Source: Halichondria panicea
Lineage: Eukaryota; Porifera; Demospongiae; Suberitida; Halichondriidae
Length of the DNA: 64,000 nucleotides
Assembly (NCBI RefSeq): GCF_963675165.1
Contig: NC_087391.1
Coordinates: 4,638,646-4,702,645 of the forward strand
Direction of reading: 5' to 3'
Shown: positions 25,501 through 41,139 of the stretch, in pieces
How positions within the stretch are numbered: position 1 is the first letter of the stretch
How the letters are laid out: each line of letters opens with the position of its first letter
The notes under the pieces: model-generated
Databases searched by the model: none
What the model saw: the letters and a program-made list of their open reading frames with translations, nothing else
Told to the model about the DNA's origin: nothing
Made by a program: the position numbers and the translations under genes

Positions 25501-28210
25501 AATACCTTTTCAGTGTTCACATGCATATAATATGGACCACAAAATGGAAACTACTGTGTACACTCTCTCTATACACACACACAGGCCGATAATGAATTCT
25601 ATACGTCCAATGGTAAGCACAATATGTATGGCTATGTGGCTTACTTTGCTGTGCTCGTGATATGGGAGATCATCCCAACGTACATGATTGTGGTCTTCTT
25701 CCGAGTCAGAATTCCATCCAAATCGAGCGTAAGTTGGCACACCGTTTTAGACTCCTCTCTGTTACATTCATGGTGGGTGTGGCAATTTAGAAGGAGTATT
25801 AGTATTTCCATTATGTTAGTAGTAAATTAATGTGTTATACTTCCCGTCAATGCAGCGAACCTGCCGAGTGCCTGAGGACATAGAACCTGTTAGAGAGAAC
25901 CATTTTTTTGAGAATCCACATCGCTTTGATAAAGTACTACACCATGCCAACGCTCGCTCTATTGTCCAAGTGTTCGTGAGAAGCACCTTTATTACCTCCG
26001 ACCATAAGCTGAGCATTGAGACAATCAGCTTGAATGTGAGGCCAACACAAACTATCATGGAACTAAAGAGAATGGTCCACAAAGCTGGTGCCCTCTCGTC
26101 ACCCATGAAGCAGAAGCTCACATTGGCTGGGGAAGAATTGTCGAATGCCAGAACCATCGAAAGCTATAATGTGAAAAAGAACACACTCATCATTGATCAA
26201 GTCTCATGGATTTCAGCTAAAGTTTATAAAGATGATGAGCTGTTAGGTGTATTCAGTGTTAGCTGTGCCATTACTGATTCTGTGCAAAGAGTAGCAGAAA
26301 TTTTTCGAGCCAAATTGAATGCGTCCAAGCAAAATTTTTTGATCTCATTGTTTTCATGGAAGCGTAACCTTTTGAACCCTCCTGAGAACAGCACTACTCT
26401 ATTTGATTTGTTGTTTCTTAGGGAGTTGCGTAAGGAAAAGAACATGAATCATAAAGTGGTATGTTACTTACAATCCACATCCTCTGAGACGTGTGACAAT
26501 AGATCTGTTTCAGACCAAAATTCAATTATGTTGTCTGTCAAAGCATTAACTGGTGAGATAATTGAATTGCCTATGCTTTCATCCACTGATTCGATATCCT
26601 ATGTTAAGTATAAAATATACAAGTCAACAGGTATTTTACCCTGTGCTCAAATGTTGATACATTTCGGAAAACAACTGGAGGACAAACACACACTGAGCTA
26701 TTACAATATTCATAGAGTCGATATGTTACACCTTGTGTTACGCCTATCAGGTGGAGGAGAGTTTGACTCCCATACAATCTATATCATAACACTCACTAAC
26801 ACTATCATGCTGGCTGTTGACACACACAGTAGTGTTCTAGATGTAAAAAAACAAATTGCTAAGAGAATTCAATGTAGGCCAGAAGATCAGGTGCTTCACT
26901 TCCGTAATGTGGTCTTAGAAGACGAGAAAACACTAAATGAATACTCAATTCCGAAAAATTATGCTGTTCACCTCTCTTTCAAGCCCAAAATGGGTATAAT
27001 TACGTTTTACGTATACCTACCTGATGGAAAATGTGTTACATTATTTCTACCCCAAAATGAAACTGTTCATCGTTGCGTCGAGATTATTCAAAAAGAAATG
27101 TTGGATCGAAAATTTGACATTTCATTCGGTACAACAATATTGAAGGAAGGATCTAGGTTGAACGATTACGATATTCAAGACGGAGTAATGATACATGTTG
27201 TTCCTAGAGATGGGGCTGTGCCTATTGAATTAATGCTACATGGCAAGACAATGAAGCAGACATCAATGTCTGTTGATTTAAGTGATACTGTATTGTCCTT
27301 AAAAATGCGAATATCAAATTTAGAACGTCTTTCAATCGCAAAGCTACAATTATTCCTTGGTGATCGGAAACTTGAAGACCATAAACTGTTGAGTGACTAT
27401 CAAGTACGTAAGATGACCATCATTCATGTTCAAATAGTGGCTGATGAGGCAGAATCTATTCGACAGCCCACACTTGGTAAGTACATTAATTTAGTTATGA
27501 TTGTATTTCCCCATAATTACATATACAGATCCACCAGAGAGCAAGAGACCTTGTCTTACTGGGACTTGTGTTTCTAAAATTGGTAAGGCGTAGCTATTGC
27601 GAATAACTATAGTATAATACCATGCTCGGCATCCTCCAGATATCACTGAGCAAAAGGGAGCTTGTGGTATTGGACCCTGTGTTACTAAAACTGGTATGTT
27701 TGCTAAGCATTAATTACCGGTAATTTGTCGTTATAATTTTGAACATTGTCCTTTTAGATGTGCCAAGAGATGCCCACCGTACAAAATTGAGTAGTGGAAC
27801 TGGTACGTCAACACTGTAAATACAGTCTTTAGATATTTGTTTTTTCAGCATATGAGGCAGAAACGAGACAGCGAACTATTGAAACCTTGATGAGCAAGAC
27901 CAATGTAACTGATGCTCAATTGGAAAGTGAAATTGAAAGTGGAGATCTTTATCCTGTGGCTGGCTACTTTAATGACGTGGAACATTACATTCATAATTTA
28001 GAGCTGAATAAATCAGAGATGGCTGATGTAAGAAGACGTACTCATGAACTGGGAAACCAGCTTGGAATAGTGTATGCCCTCGAGCTATGGAAGAACAGTA
28101 CTGTGTCCCCAACATACAGGTCACTTATCAATATACTCCTGTACCTCAAGCATGTCGAGGTAGCTAGAAGCATTTGTTTGTTTCTAACAAATCTTCAACA
28201 TGAATTATGA
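22549..28210 (+). CDS. GPR137-type 7TM protein fused in frame to six ubiquitin-like folds and a Death-fold domain
   Basis: Exons: 22549-23067, 23352-23428, 23526-23709, 23919-24134, 25585-25728, 25856-27476, 27529-27582, 27640-27693, 27758-27802, 27849-28210. The sum is 3,276 nt, in frame, 1,091 residues. Exons 1-5 (residues 1-380) match the GPR137 family of lysosomal/endomembrane seven-helix proteins: LLWAALRLTLFSFYY, SRAIYNIIAV, YVAYFAVLVIWEIIPTYMI and FFRVRIP. Exon 6 opens with the family's cytosolic tail (ENHFFENPHRFD, compare YFFDNPRRYD) and then continues without a stop into six ubiquitin-like folds (about residues 417-915). The first fold has no Met of its own: the decayed copy's ATG is GTC here. 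The third ends LRLSGGGE, like the ubiquitin tail. Three mini exons with Cys-containing repeats follow, then a Death-fold domain (about 972-1091; ELGNQLGIVYALELWKN...TYRSLINILL). Tail on the cytosolic side is inferred. The alternative is that GPR137 ends via a donor at 25945 (AAA/GTACTA), leaving a headless array. Confidence 0.78.
24145..25100. mobile_element. Inverted-repeat DNA transposon in intron 4 of the GPR137-type gene
   Basis: The left end ATAGAACAGGAGAGGGATTG (24145 on) and the right end (finishing CAATCCCTGTTACTGTTCTAT at 25100) are imperfect inverted repeats of about 27 bp. Sub-terminal blocks (GTGAAACACTCC...CGTTATA and its inverse) are shared with the MITE at 21676-22449, so both belong to one superfamily. 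It carries a second element inside it and no coding frame. Confidence 0.65.
24288..24830. mobile_element. Nested inverted-repeat element with AGCCTCGATTCCAGGCC ends
   Basis: Arms of about 65 bp at each end (24288-24352 and 24766-24830) are near-perfect inverses, and the element is flanked by AACT on both sides (24284-24287, 24831-24834). It sits inside the element at 24145-25100 and is therefore younger. The inner half also folds back (CTCTATGACGGC...ATACGACCATCATAGACG). A fragment of the same end occurs at 10064-10077. Non-coding. Confidence 0.7.
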
Positions 28211-28619
28211 TTTCTATCTCTGCTCACTTGTGTCAACTTGTCATTATTTTTTATTGTTATGTAACGTGCACTTTAATAATTTATGGGAAAATAAAAAGCA
28301 CCGCGGGTGCTGATGCCTCGGTGGAGGTACCAAAGCTACATTAACATAAAACTACTAATAGCTAGCTTTTATACAAATATTTATATCATGAACATTTTTA
28401 ATTTTGCTGCACAGGGAAACTTAATGATACCAAAAGTTAATACTATCAGATTCACTGCCCACTTTATACAAACCACTTCCGGTGACCCAAAGTAGCGCTT
28501 GGGTTATTCATGGGGCCCCAGAGCTGGTGGTGGGTGGGTGTCGGGAAACTGGCATCTGCCATCAGAGCGCTACTTTATCCGGAGTTCTGTAACTCACAGT
28601 ATGCACTGCTCGGTGTGGT

Positions 28620-28800
28620 GTACTTTATGCTGCCCTCGAAAGCAGTACTTATGCTACCCTAAAAAGTAGTACTTATGCTACCTTAAAAAGTAGTACTTAT
28701 GCTGCCCTCAAAAGCAGTACTTATGCTTTAAAAAGTAGTACTTATGCTGCCCTCGAAAAGCAGTACTTATGCTAGCTACCCTAAAAAGTAGTACTTATCC
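28620..28800. repeat. Minisatellite, about seven units of 20-27 bp
   Basis: Variants of AGTACTTATGCTACCCTAAA follow each other head to tail. Two unit types alternate, one with GCTGCCCTCGAAAGC and one with GCTACCCTAAAAAGT, with small length changes. The array is non-coding. Confidence 0.9.
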
Positions 28801-29048
28801 CCTAAGCAGTTTCTGGCCAGACCGCTTTTTTTTTTAACGTTGGCACTCAGTTAATTATGATCTGCTTGCCATTGTTTCGGCTTATATAATTGAGAGTGAC
28901 AAAGTTAATGTGGCATTAATATGTATACACAATAATAAGCGCATTTACTAAAATAGCTAGCTTCTTCAGCAGCTCTTTCTGACTCTCTTGTAACTAACAA
29001 AAAAGCTAGCGCTTTAGTGCAAGTTAAGGCTAACTCATAAGTTGAATG

Positions 29049-29130
29049 GAAAGTTTGTGCGAACAGATGATGCTATGAAGTCTTCAGTCTTCAGAATCTT
29101 TCATAGCATCATCTGTTCGCACAAACTTTC
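29049..29130. repeat. Perfect 31-bp hairpin with 20-nt loop
   Basis: Arms 29049-29079 and 29100-29130 are exact inverse complements, beginning GAAAGTTTGTGCGAACAGAT. A stem this long without mismatch is unlikely by chance. It could be a foldback element end or a source of hairpin RNA. Confidence 0.9.
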
Positions 29131-29463
29131 TTCAGTGAAGAGACTGCAACAGCCTTCAATGTAAGTTAAACTAGCCACTAGCCATAACTCGAGAAAGAAG
29201 CTTAATTCACGAATCAAGAAAGTGGCTAGAAGCCTATAGAATGGAACAGACACACACACACTCCATACTATCTAGCACACACACACACACAGTCAGCTTT
29301 ACCGTATCCCTCGTGCGGCTACGCCTCGAGGCATAACTAACAGTACAAATTATAACGATTAACTCACAAAACCCAACGATAGTCTAGTTTGAAATTAAGT
29401 TTAAAGTTTCTATGATTATTTCTGCTGATGCGATGCATGTCAGTAAATGAAACAGAGAGGAAC

Positions 29464-31079
29464 CTAGAGTTTTCCTTTAAACGTTCCTCTGTCTCTAGCT
29501 GTATAGATGGCCTTGTGGACTTGATCAAAGTGTGGGGCAAGCTCCTTCTGACAGTCAGTCAGCCATTGGGACAGTCGTGGCTTGTCTGCTACTGGGTCCA
29601 CTCCTGCCACCCAGAACTGAGTCAGCTCACAAACTGCCTGCAGGTCAGCAATGGAGATACTATCACTGTTGATGAACTTGGTGTCTTTAAGGAAGTGGCC
29701 GTCTAGTAACTTCAGGCTCTTCTTGAGAATCTTTTCACTGGTTCTTATCATCTCCTCGTTTGGGGGCTGTCCAGTCATTTTGGGCAAGAGTGCCTACAGA
29801 AATGAACACTTTACGTAGCTGGTCTAATACTGTAACAAGAGCTTGTACATTAACAAGCCTTAGCTATGCTTATATACAGTGGAACATCTGTTAACAACTA
29901 CCTCCGAATAAAGGCCAGTTGCTAACAGCCAGGCACCCAGGTCCCAATTGAATAGTTTGTGTATAAAACAACCTCTCAACAAAGGCCACCTCTGTATAAA
30001 GGCCAAAACATTGTTCTCCAAAGGTGTCCGTTATAGAGAGATTCCACTGTAGTAATAACGAGCCTAAATTAGCGGAGCTACCTGTAGAGTACGTGAGCTT
30101 GTACATTAACAAGTCAGCTGAGCTAGTACAAGAGTTTGTACATTAACGAACCTATAGCTGAGCTAGTACAACTAGTACAATAGCTGAGCTACTCTTAAAA
30201 CAGCTTGTACTACGTTCCGTGTAGCGGAGGGTATAAACTTTTGCGGAAAGAGACCGTTGAAAAGGATTTTCACAGATTTAAATTTCATGGACTAACAGCC
30301 TTTTGGCGCATTCGTGCATGTGATAATTAAAAGCATGGAACGCGCGCGCATACTCATTATCTGCGTTTGCGCGAATTTTCGCATAATTTACAATCGAAAA
30401 AGGCCGCATTCGAAATCTGATATACGGTATACAGTATTTGACCATACCAGTATAATAGCTGTAACTTTACATTTAAGCACATTTAAGCACACTCTACAAT
30501 GGCCTAATACATTAGCTCACCTTGTAGAAGACAATAGGGGCGGCACCCATTCTCAAGTTGGCGTGGTGCCAGTGAAGGTACTCGTCAATCTTGGCTTGTT
30601 GCTGGAGGTCAGCTGGGTACCAGTGGTCGGGCAACTTGTGCTTGCACACCAGGTACTTCATTATTGCAGCACTACAGGTATACTGAGGTAGCTTAATCAT
30701 GTGAGAAGGAGCAGATCTTTAATTGAGAAAAAATTTTCACCTCTCAAAAAGCTTGAATCCGTTGTCGTCAATTGCAGGCACTGTTCGAGTTGCACAGACT
30801 TTCGTAAACTCCTCATCAGTCTGGTGCTCCACTGCAAAAATAAAAGTCAGTAATACCATTATGCTGCTATGGATATCAAACTCTTGATATGATATTATGG
30901 ATATAGTAAAAAATTTTAATTAAATTAAAAGTGACTGGAGTAGCTAGAACCTATAGACACCCACTCTTTGCAATCTTGATGAGCTTGGGCTCAAATGGAA
31001 TTCTGTTGGCATGGCACAGGATAAGGACAGCCCTGCAGGGCTGAGAGAACGCATCAAAAAACAACTTCAGACCAGCCAT
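29464..31079 (-). CDS. Theta-like glutathione S-transferase, copy A, 4 exons
   Basis: Exons 31079-30965, 30831-30741, 30671-30521 and 29793-29464 (115, 91, 151 and 330 nt) give 228 residues in frame. The N-terminal thioredoxin fold shows FFDAFSQPCRAVLILCHA, with the Ser that theta-class enzymes use to activate glutathione, and TVPAIDDNGFKLFE with the cis-Pro turn. The helical C-terminal domain begins DHWYPADLQQQAKIDEYLHW and contains ISIADLQAVCELTQF, the conserved N-capping/hydrophobic-staple region. It is expected to conjugate glutathione to electrophiles in the cytosol. Intron 3 holds a TA-flanked MITE and a transposon fragment. Copy A is nearly identical to copy B 2 kb away with the same exon lengths, so the pair is a recent duplication. 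Confidence 0.9.
29877..30049. mobile_element. 173-bp MITE with CAGTGGAA ends and TA target
   Basis: It begins CAGTGGAAC and ends ATTCCACTG, with TA on each side (29875-29876, 30050-30051), the pattern of mariner/Tigger-related elements. It contains short internal repeats of the type CTCAACAAAGGCCACCTCTG. Non-coding, in GST-A intron 3. Confidence 0.75.
30226..30330. mobile_element. Left-end fragment of the GAGGGTATAAA element family
   Basis: GAGGGTATAAACTTTTGCGG and the following bases to CAGCCTTTTGGCGCAT track the first 90 bp of the element at 20852-21624 with substitutions. No right end is seen nearby. Confidence 0.55.
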
Positions 31080-31129
31080 CTTTAATTTGCAGTCAAAAGT
31101 GGGAGTGGCTGCTCTCTCTACTCCCTCAA

Positions 31130-31412
31130 GTTCACATGAATGAAAGGAAGAGGAGAGCTAACTAATGCTAACCCTCTGTTCGTATAGTGAGTGGAGGAGC
31201 TGAGAGATGAGAAGATGAATCTGTGGAGAAGAATGCAAAATCTCAGTATGCTTAGTTTTATTCTTAGGGGGGGGGGCCCCACTCAAGCACCCCCGGGGTG
31301 CTTGAGTATGGTGTCAAATATGTACCATCCCAGGCCCTAAGCTTTCTGCGTAGATACCCTCTCTCCCTGAAAGATTGTGCAATGTTTGACTTTTCATCAT
31401 TTTATTCATCAG
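31130..31412 (+). pseudogene. MUS81 5' fragment (exons 1-2 remnant)
   Basis: 31145-31255 matches MUS81 exon 1 (for example GCTAACCCTCTGTT, GTGGAGAAGAATGC, AAATCTCAGTATGCTTA). 31322-31372 matches exon 2 (CCCAGGCCCTAAGC...CTGCGTAGATACCCTCTC), with its acceptor. 31374-31412 tracks the intron up to the exon 3 acceptor. The MAAK start is gone and the frame is broken by several small changes. It stands head-to-head with GST-A, exactly as MUS81 stands to GST-B, so it is the relic of a duplicated GST/MUS81 unit. Confidence 0.88.
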
Positions 31413-31443
31413 TAAACATAGGCTAAATAACATCCTTTTTTGC

Positions 31444-31625
31444 AGGTGTGGCAAAAACGAGACAGCTAACTAGATCTAAACGAAACCAATGTGACTGATG
31501 CTCAATTGGAGAATGAATTTCAGCTCTGAGATGGCTGTTAACTTGTAAAACATGCGCGTGAACTGGGAAACTAGCTTGGAATATAGTGTATGCCCTCGAG
31601 CTATATGGAAGAACAATACTATGTG
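31444..31625 (+). pseudogene. Death-domain exon fragment
   Basis: Sequence from GTGTGGCAAAAACGAGACAG through GACTGATGCTCAATTGGA, GAACTGGGAAACTAGCTTGG and GTATGCCCTCGAGCTA aligns with the last exon of the gene at 27849-28210. Deletions and stops leave no usable frame. It directly follows the MUS81 remnant, so two unrelated gene fragments have been joined. Confidence 0.85.
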
Positions 31626-31999
31626 TACTTTAATCACTTATTGCGAAATATGTGTCACGTGTAGATCATTTATTCTTCAAATATCCGAAGAACTTCATCT
31701 CAAAATTATACAATCAATGATTGCACTGCTGCAACATGTACATGCATGCAGGTATAATAATCTATTAATAGACTATATACCAGTATGCCAACAACTACAC
31801 ATGTCATGGAAGGATGAACAATAGATAATAAAAATTTGCATGAAATAAATAAAATAACAATCAACTGTCAAACACCTGATTCTCAGCTATTGTCTATAGC
31901 TACAAAAGTAATTTGTTTAAGTACTCTTGATAAATGTTCACGAATCAAAAAAGTCCTGTGTAGCACTCGTATCTAAATGCATGGAACGGAGTGGAGAAC

Positions 32000-33052
32000 C
32001 TATAGCATTCCCTTGAATGTTCCTTTGTCTCTAACTGAATAGACGGCCTCATGAACTTGATCGAAGTGTGGGGCAAGCTCCTTCTGACAGTCGGTCAGCC
32101 ATTGGGACAGTCGTGGCTTGTCTGCTACTGGGTCCACTCCTGCCATCCAGAACTGAGTCAGCTCACAAACTGCCTGCAGGTCAGCGATGGAGATGCTATC
32201 ACTGTTGATGAACTTGGTGTCTTTAAGGAAATGGCTCTCAAGTAACTTTAGACTCTTTTCGAGAATTTTTTCACTGGCTCGTATAATCACCTCATTCGGG
32301 GGTTGTCCAGTCTTTTTGGGCAAGAGTACCTATGGAAACAGACAAAGGCCTAATACATTTATAAGGGGACAGGTTTTTCTAGCCGTCTTGTACTTGTTTT
32401 TCCCCTTGGCTGGTACAACCTTCTCTCCCCTGTCTTAGCTCACCTTGTTGAAGATAATTGGGGTAATACCCATTCTCAAGGTGGAGTGATGCCAGTGAAG
32501 GTACTCGTCAATCTTGGCTTGTTGCTTGAGGTCAGCTGGGTACCAGTGGTCGGGCAACTTGTGCTTGCACACCAGGTACTTCATTATTGCAGCACTACAG
32601 GAGGTTTAGTACATAGGGAGGTAGCTCAATCATTTAATACGGTGGCCCAGAGAGTTCACCTTTGCTAGTAGAGAGTTCTAGTAGAGAACTCTCTACTAGC
32701 GAAAGTAAACTCTGTGAACTCTTTGGGCCACTGTATAAGTGCATCAGGGGAGTAGGTCTACAAACGAGTAGAACTTCACCTCTCAAAAAGCTTAAATCCG
32801 TCATCGTCAATTGCAGGCACTGTCCGAGATGCACAGACTTTCGCAAACTCTTCATTGGTCTGGTGCTCCACTGCAAAAGGACAAATCAGTGATACCATGT
32901 AGCTAGCTATGTATTAAACATCAAGGTGATTGCTTACTCTCTCCAATCTTGATGAGCTTGGGCTCAAATGGGATTTTGTAGGCATGGCAAAGGATGAGGA
33001 CAGCCCTGGAGGGCTGAGAGAATGTATCAAAGAACAACTTCATTCCAGACAT
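32000..33052 (-). CDS. Theta-like glutathione S-transferase, copy B, 4 exons
   Basis: Exons 33052-32938, 32870-32780, 32594-32444 and 32329-32000 have the same lengths as in copy A and give 228 residues. It starts MSGMKLFFDTFSQPSRAV, keeping the theta-class Ser. The C-terminal domain matches copy A apart from a few changes (VIIRASEKILEKSLKLLESH; tail TFKGML). A frame can be extended upstream of this Met into the promoter, but MSGMK aligns with MAGLK of copy A and with family starts. Intron 2 holds a near-perfect hairpin (32642-32731). It is head-to-head with MUS81, 151 bp between start codons. Confidence 0.9.
32642..32731. repeat. Foldback repeat in GST-B intron 2
   Basis: Arms 32642-32679 and 32685-32731 pair as GTGGCCCAGAGAGTTCAC / GTGAACTCTTTGGGCCAC and CTAGTAGAGAGTTCT / AGAACTCTCTACTAG. 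A 9-bp piece is missing from the left arm. Copy A has no such insert at this place, so this is a small mobile foldback element that arrived after the GST duplication, or was lost from A. Confidence 0.85.
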
Positions 33053-33203
33053 CTTTGGGTTGATTGCTGCATGTACGTATACACGTGTGCATGTACTAAT
33101 TGTCTGTGCAATGCTGAAAACACTTTGCAGCCAAAAGTGGGAGTGGCTGCTCTCCACCTGTAACTCAAATAAAGCCGCCCTCAAGTTATTGGGTGCAATG
33201 CAA
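33053..33203. promoter_or_regulatory. Bidirectional promoter region GST-B / MUS81
   Basis: Only 151 bp separate the divergent start codons. The block TTTGCAGCCAAAAGTGGGAG followed by TGGCTGCTCTC is preserved in the duplicated copy upstream of GST-A (31086-31120). It was copied as a unit and may hold core promoter sites for both genes. Confidence 0.5.
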
Positions 33204-38892
<5,689 letters not shown>

Positions 38893-39336
38893 CTCTCTCT
38901 AGCTAGCTGCCATTGCGGCACTGGTCTGTATCTGACTTTCTTAGTACAAACTGCTATTATTTATCACCTCTATGTTTTGTACAGGCTCTTGTTTTGTATA
39001 CCTCACTAGGTACGTAGCCGTGTTGTGGCCTCTGCGCATTCATTCCTGCATGTCTGTACAACCTACCTTCAATCACCCATGATCAATCAGTATTCATCCC
39101 CCGTCATTTGATATCATATCAAAATTGCTCTCAATACAATGACCGTATTGTAGAACTATTGCTTGCTAATTAATGAATGCGATCAAGTAGAAAATGCTAC
39201 ACAAAATGCATTCAGAATATTGATACGTAGGCTACTGCATTTTTGCATGTAACAACATTTTGTGGACCATTAAAATCAATACAAAATCATCCATACTAGT
39301 TAAAAGTAAGTGTTTCAGTTTTTCAGTTTCAAGGGC
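38893..39336. other. convergent intergenic stretch, MUS81 / GST-C, no features seen
   Basis: AT-rich DNA between two converging 3' ends. No repeat or frame stands out. Confidence 0.4.
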
Positions 39337-39677
39337 TCAAGGGCTAACATCGATCTCTGCCTTGAGGTGTCCAGATGCTTGCACATTCCTAAGTTTAAAG
39401 AACACCTTGTCAAAATGAGGGGCCAGTGTGCTCTCACAGTCCTGCATCCATTGCTCCATGTTTGGTCGTCCCTTGTAGATTTCATTATGGGATATCAAGT
39501 ATTGAGTGATCTCACCCAGGTATTGAAGGTCAGCTATCGAGATGTTGTCTCCTCCGATAAACTTTTTGCCTTTAAGTAGAGAGTTTTCGGTGAAATCAAG
39601 GGCTAATTTCAAGCTGGCACGTAGTTCAGCACACCTCACTTCATCTCTTGGCTTGCCCGTCCTTAATGGGAGGATGC

Positions 39678-39741
<64 letters not shown>

Positions 39742-40553
39742 CGTGCGTGCGTGTGTGTGTGTGCGTGTGTGTGTGTGTAGGGGGAGATTCAGTACGTGTT
39801 TTGAGGTTATCTGTAGACTAGGAACGGTGATACGCAATATGACAATGTGTACATGCATTGGCAGTAAAAAAGGGGGCGGTTCCAAGGCTCTTTGTGCTAT
39901 TATTGCAAGACACACATCGGTACGTATAGAGATCTCACTCACAGTATGGAAGAAGCAGCCATTACGGATGTTCTGAGGGAAGAAGGAGAGAGCTTCGTCC
40001 ACTCTGGCCCTGTCTTGTAGAGCAGTCGGGTACCAGTGGTCTGCCACCTTGTGCTTGACAGCCAGATAGCGGAGAATTGCAGAGCTACAGGAAATAAAGT
40101 GTAATACTAATACAGGTTTTTGAGGAATGAGTACGTAGCTACTATTGAAAATAGGGTCAGTCGCTAAAATATCTCATTATAGACGGCTGAATTTGGATAT
40201 GGATTTGGTGCTGCTCCCTGTGAATCTTTTACCTCTCTGTTAGAATGAAGCCATTGTCATCGATCACAGGTATCCTCTGGTTGGGGTTGATCGCAGCAAA
40301 CGCTTCATTATTCACAGTGTCCCCTGCACAAACGGATAACAACACATTACCTTAAGCAGCACACACAATCAATATCAACACACTGTTAGAATGTGCACAC
40401 TAGATCTTGCTAGTTTAATACATGCACTAGAATCTCACTGTTTTTCAAGTCAATGAGCACAAACTCATGTTGAATGTCGTTTGCAGCCAAGAACAGCATT
40501 ACAGAGCGACAAACTGGAGAAATGGGGTCTCCAAAAAACTTCATGATGCTCAT
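39337..40553 (-). CDS. Theta-like glutathione S-transferase, copy C, 4 exons
   Basis: Exons 40553-40439, 40323-40233, 40084-39943 and 39678-39337 give 229 residues in frame. The start MSIMKFFGDPISPVCRSVML keeps a Ser/Cys active-site neighbourhood but differs from copies A and B. Further blocks are RIPVIDDNGFILTE, DHWYPTALQDRARVDEALSF and ISIADLQYLGEITQYL. Exon 3 is 9 nt shorter than in A and B. The acceptor of exon 4 is fed directly by a CA tract (39679-39779 as GT on the plus strand). Same family and intron positions as A and B but clearly diverged, so an older duplicate. Cytosolic glutathione conjugation is expected. Confidence 0.88.
39679..39779. repeat. (GT)n microsatellite abutting GST-C exon 4 acceptor
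   Basis: About 100 bp of GT with GC variants on the plus strand. On the gene's sense strand it is CA and runs straight into the acceptor AG. Confidence 0.95.
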
Positions 40554-40759
40554 TTTGAGGATGTCTCCTGTATTTAATATTGTAGACCGTACAGCTAGCT
40601 AGCTCTGCTCAAACTCAAAGCTCTCAGCAAGAACATGTGACAGCAGAGTGTGTGGGTGGGGCTCATTAAGTGAGATGGCTCATGATTATTACATAAAAAG
40701 GTGTGACAGGTATCTCATCCATAATTAAGACAATTAACTACTAGTTTCAGTTTCAGTTT

Positions 40760-41100
40760 TCAGGGGCTAAAATCAATCTCGGTCTTGAGGTGTCCAGCTG
40801 CTTGCACGGTCCTTACTTTTGTGTGCACCTTGTCGAAATGAGGGGCCAGTGTGCTCTGACAGTCCTCCATCCATCGCTCCATGTTCGATCGTCCCTTGTA
40901 GATGTCGTTATGGGACATCTAAAACTGAGTGATCTCACCCAGGTATTGAAGGCCAGCTATCGAGATATTGTCTCCTCCAATGAAATTTTCTGCTTTTGAG
41001 CAGAGAGTTTTCGGTGAAATTGAGGGCTGATTCAAGTCAGCACGTAATTCAGCACACTTTTCTTCATTTCTTGGCTTTCCAGTCCTTCGTGGGAAGATGC

Positions 41101-41139
<39 letters not shown>

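Larger units (their letters stand above)
28297..29336. mobile_element. Long member of the TGCCTCGGTG MITE family
   Basis: The left end AGCACCGCGGGTGCTGATGCC and the right end CTCGAGGCATAACT match the borders of the element at 13074-13520. Between them lie a tandem repeat (28620-28800), a perfect hairpin (29049-29130) and short CA tracts near 29255-29290. No transposase frame is visible. It separates the Death-domain exon from the GST cluster. Confidence 0.5.

Noticed and set aside
28620-28800. Regular repeats that could suggest a CRISPR array
   Set aside because: There are no unique spacers between units and the DNA is animal; it is a minisatellite.
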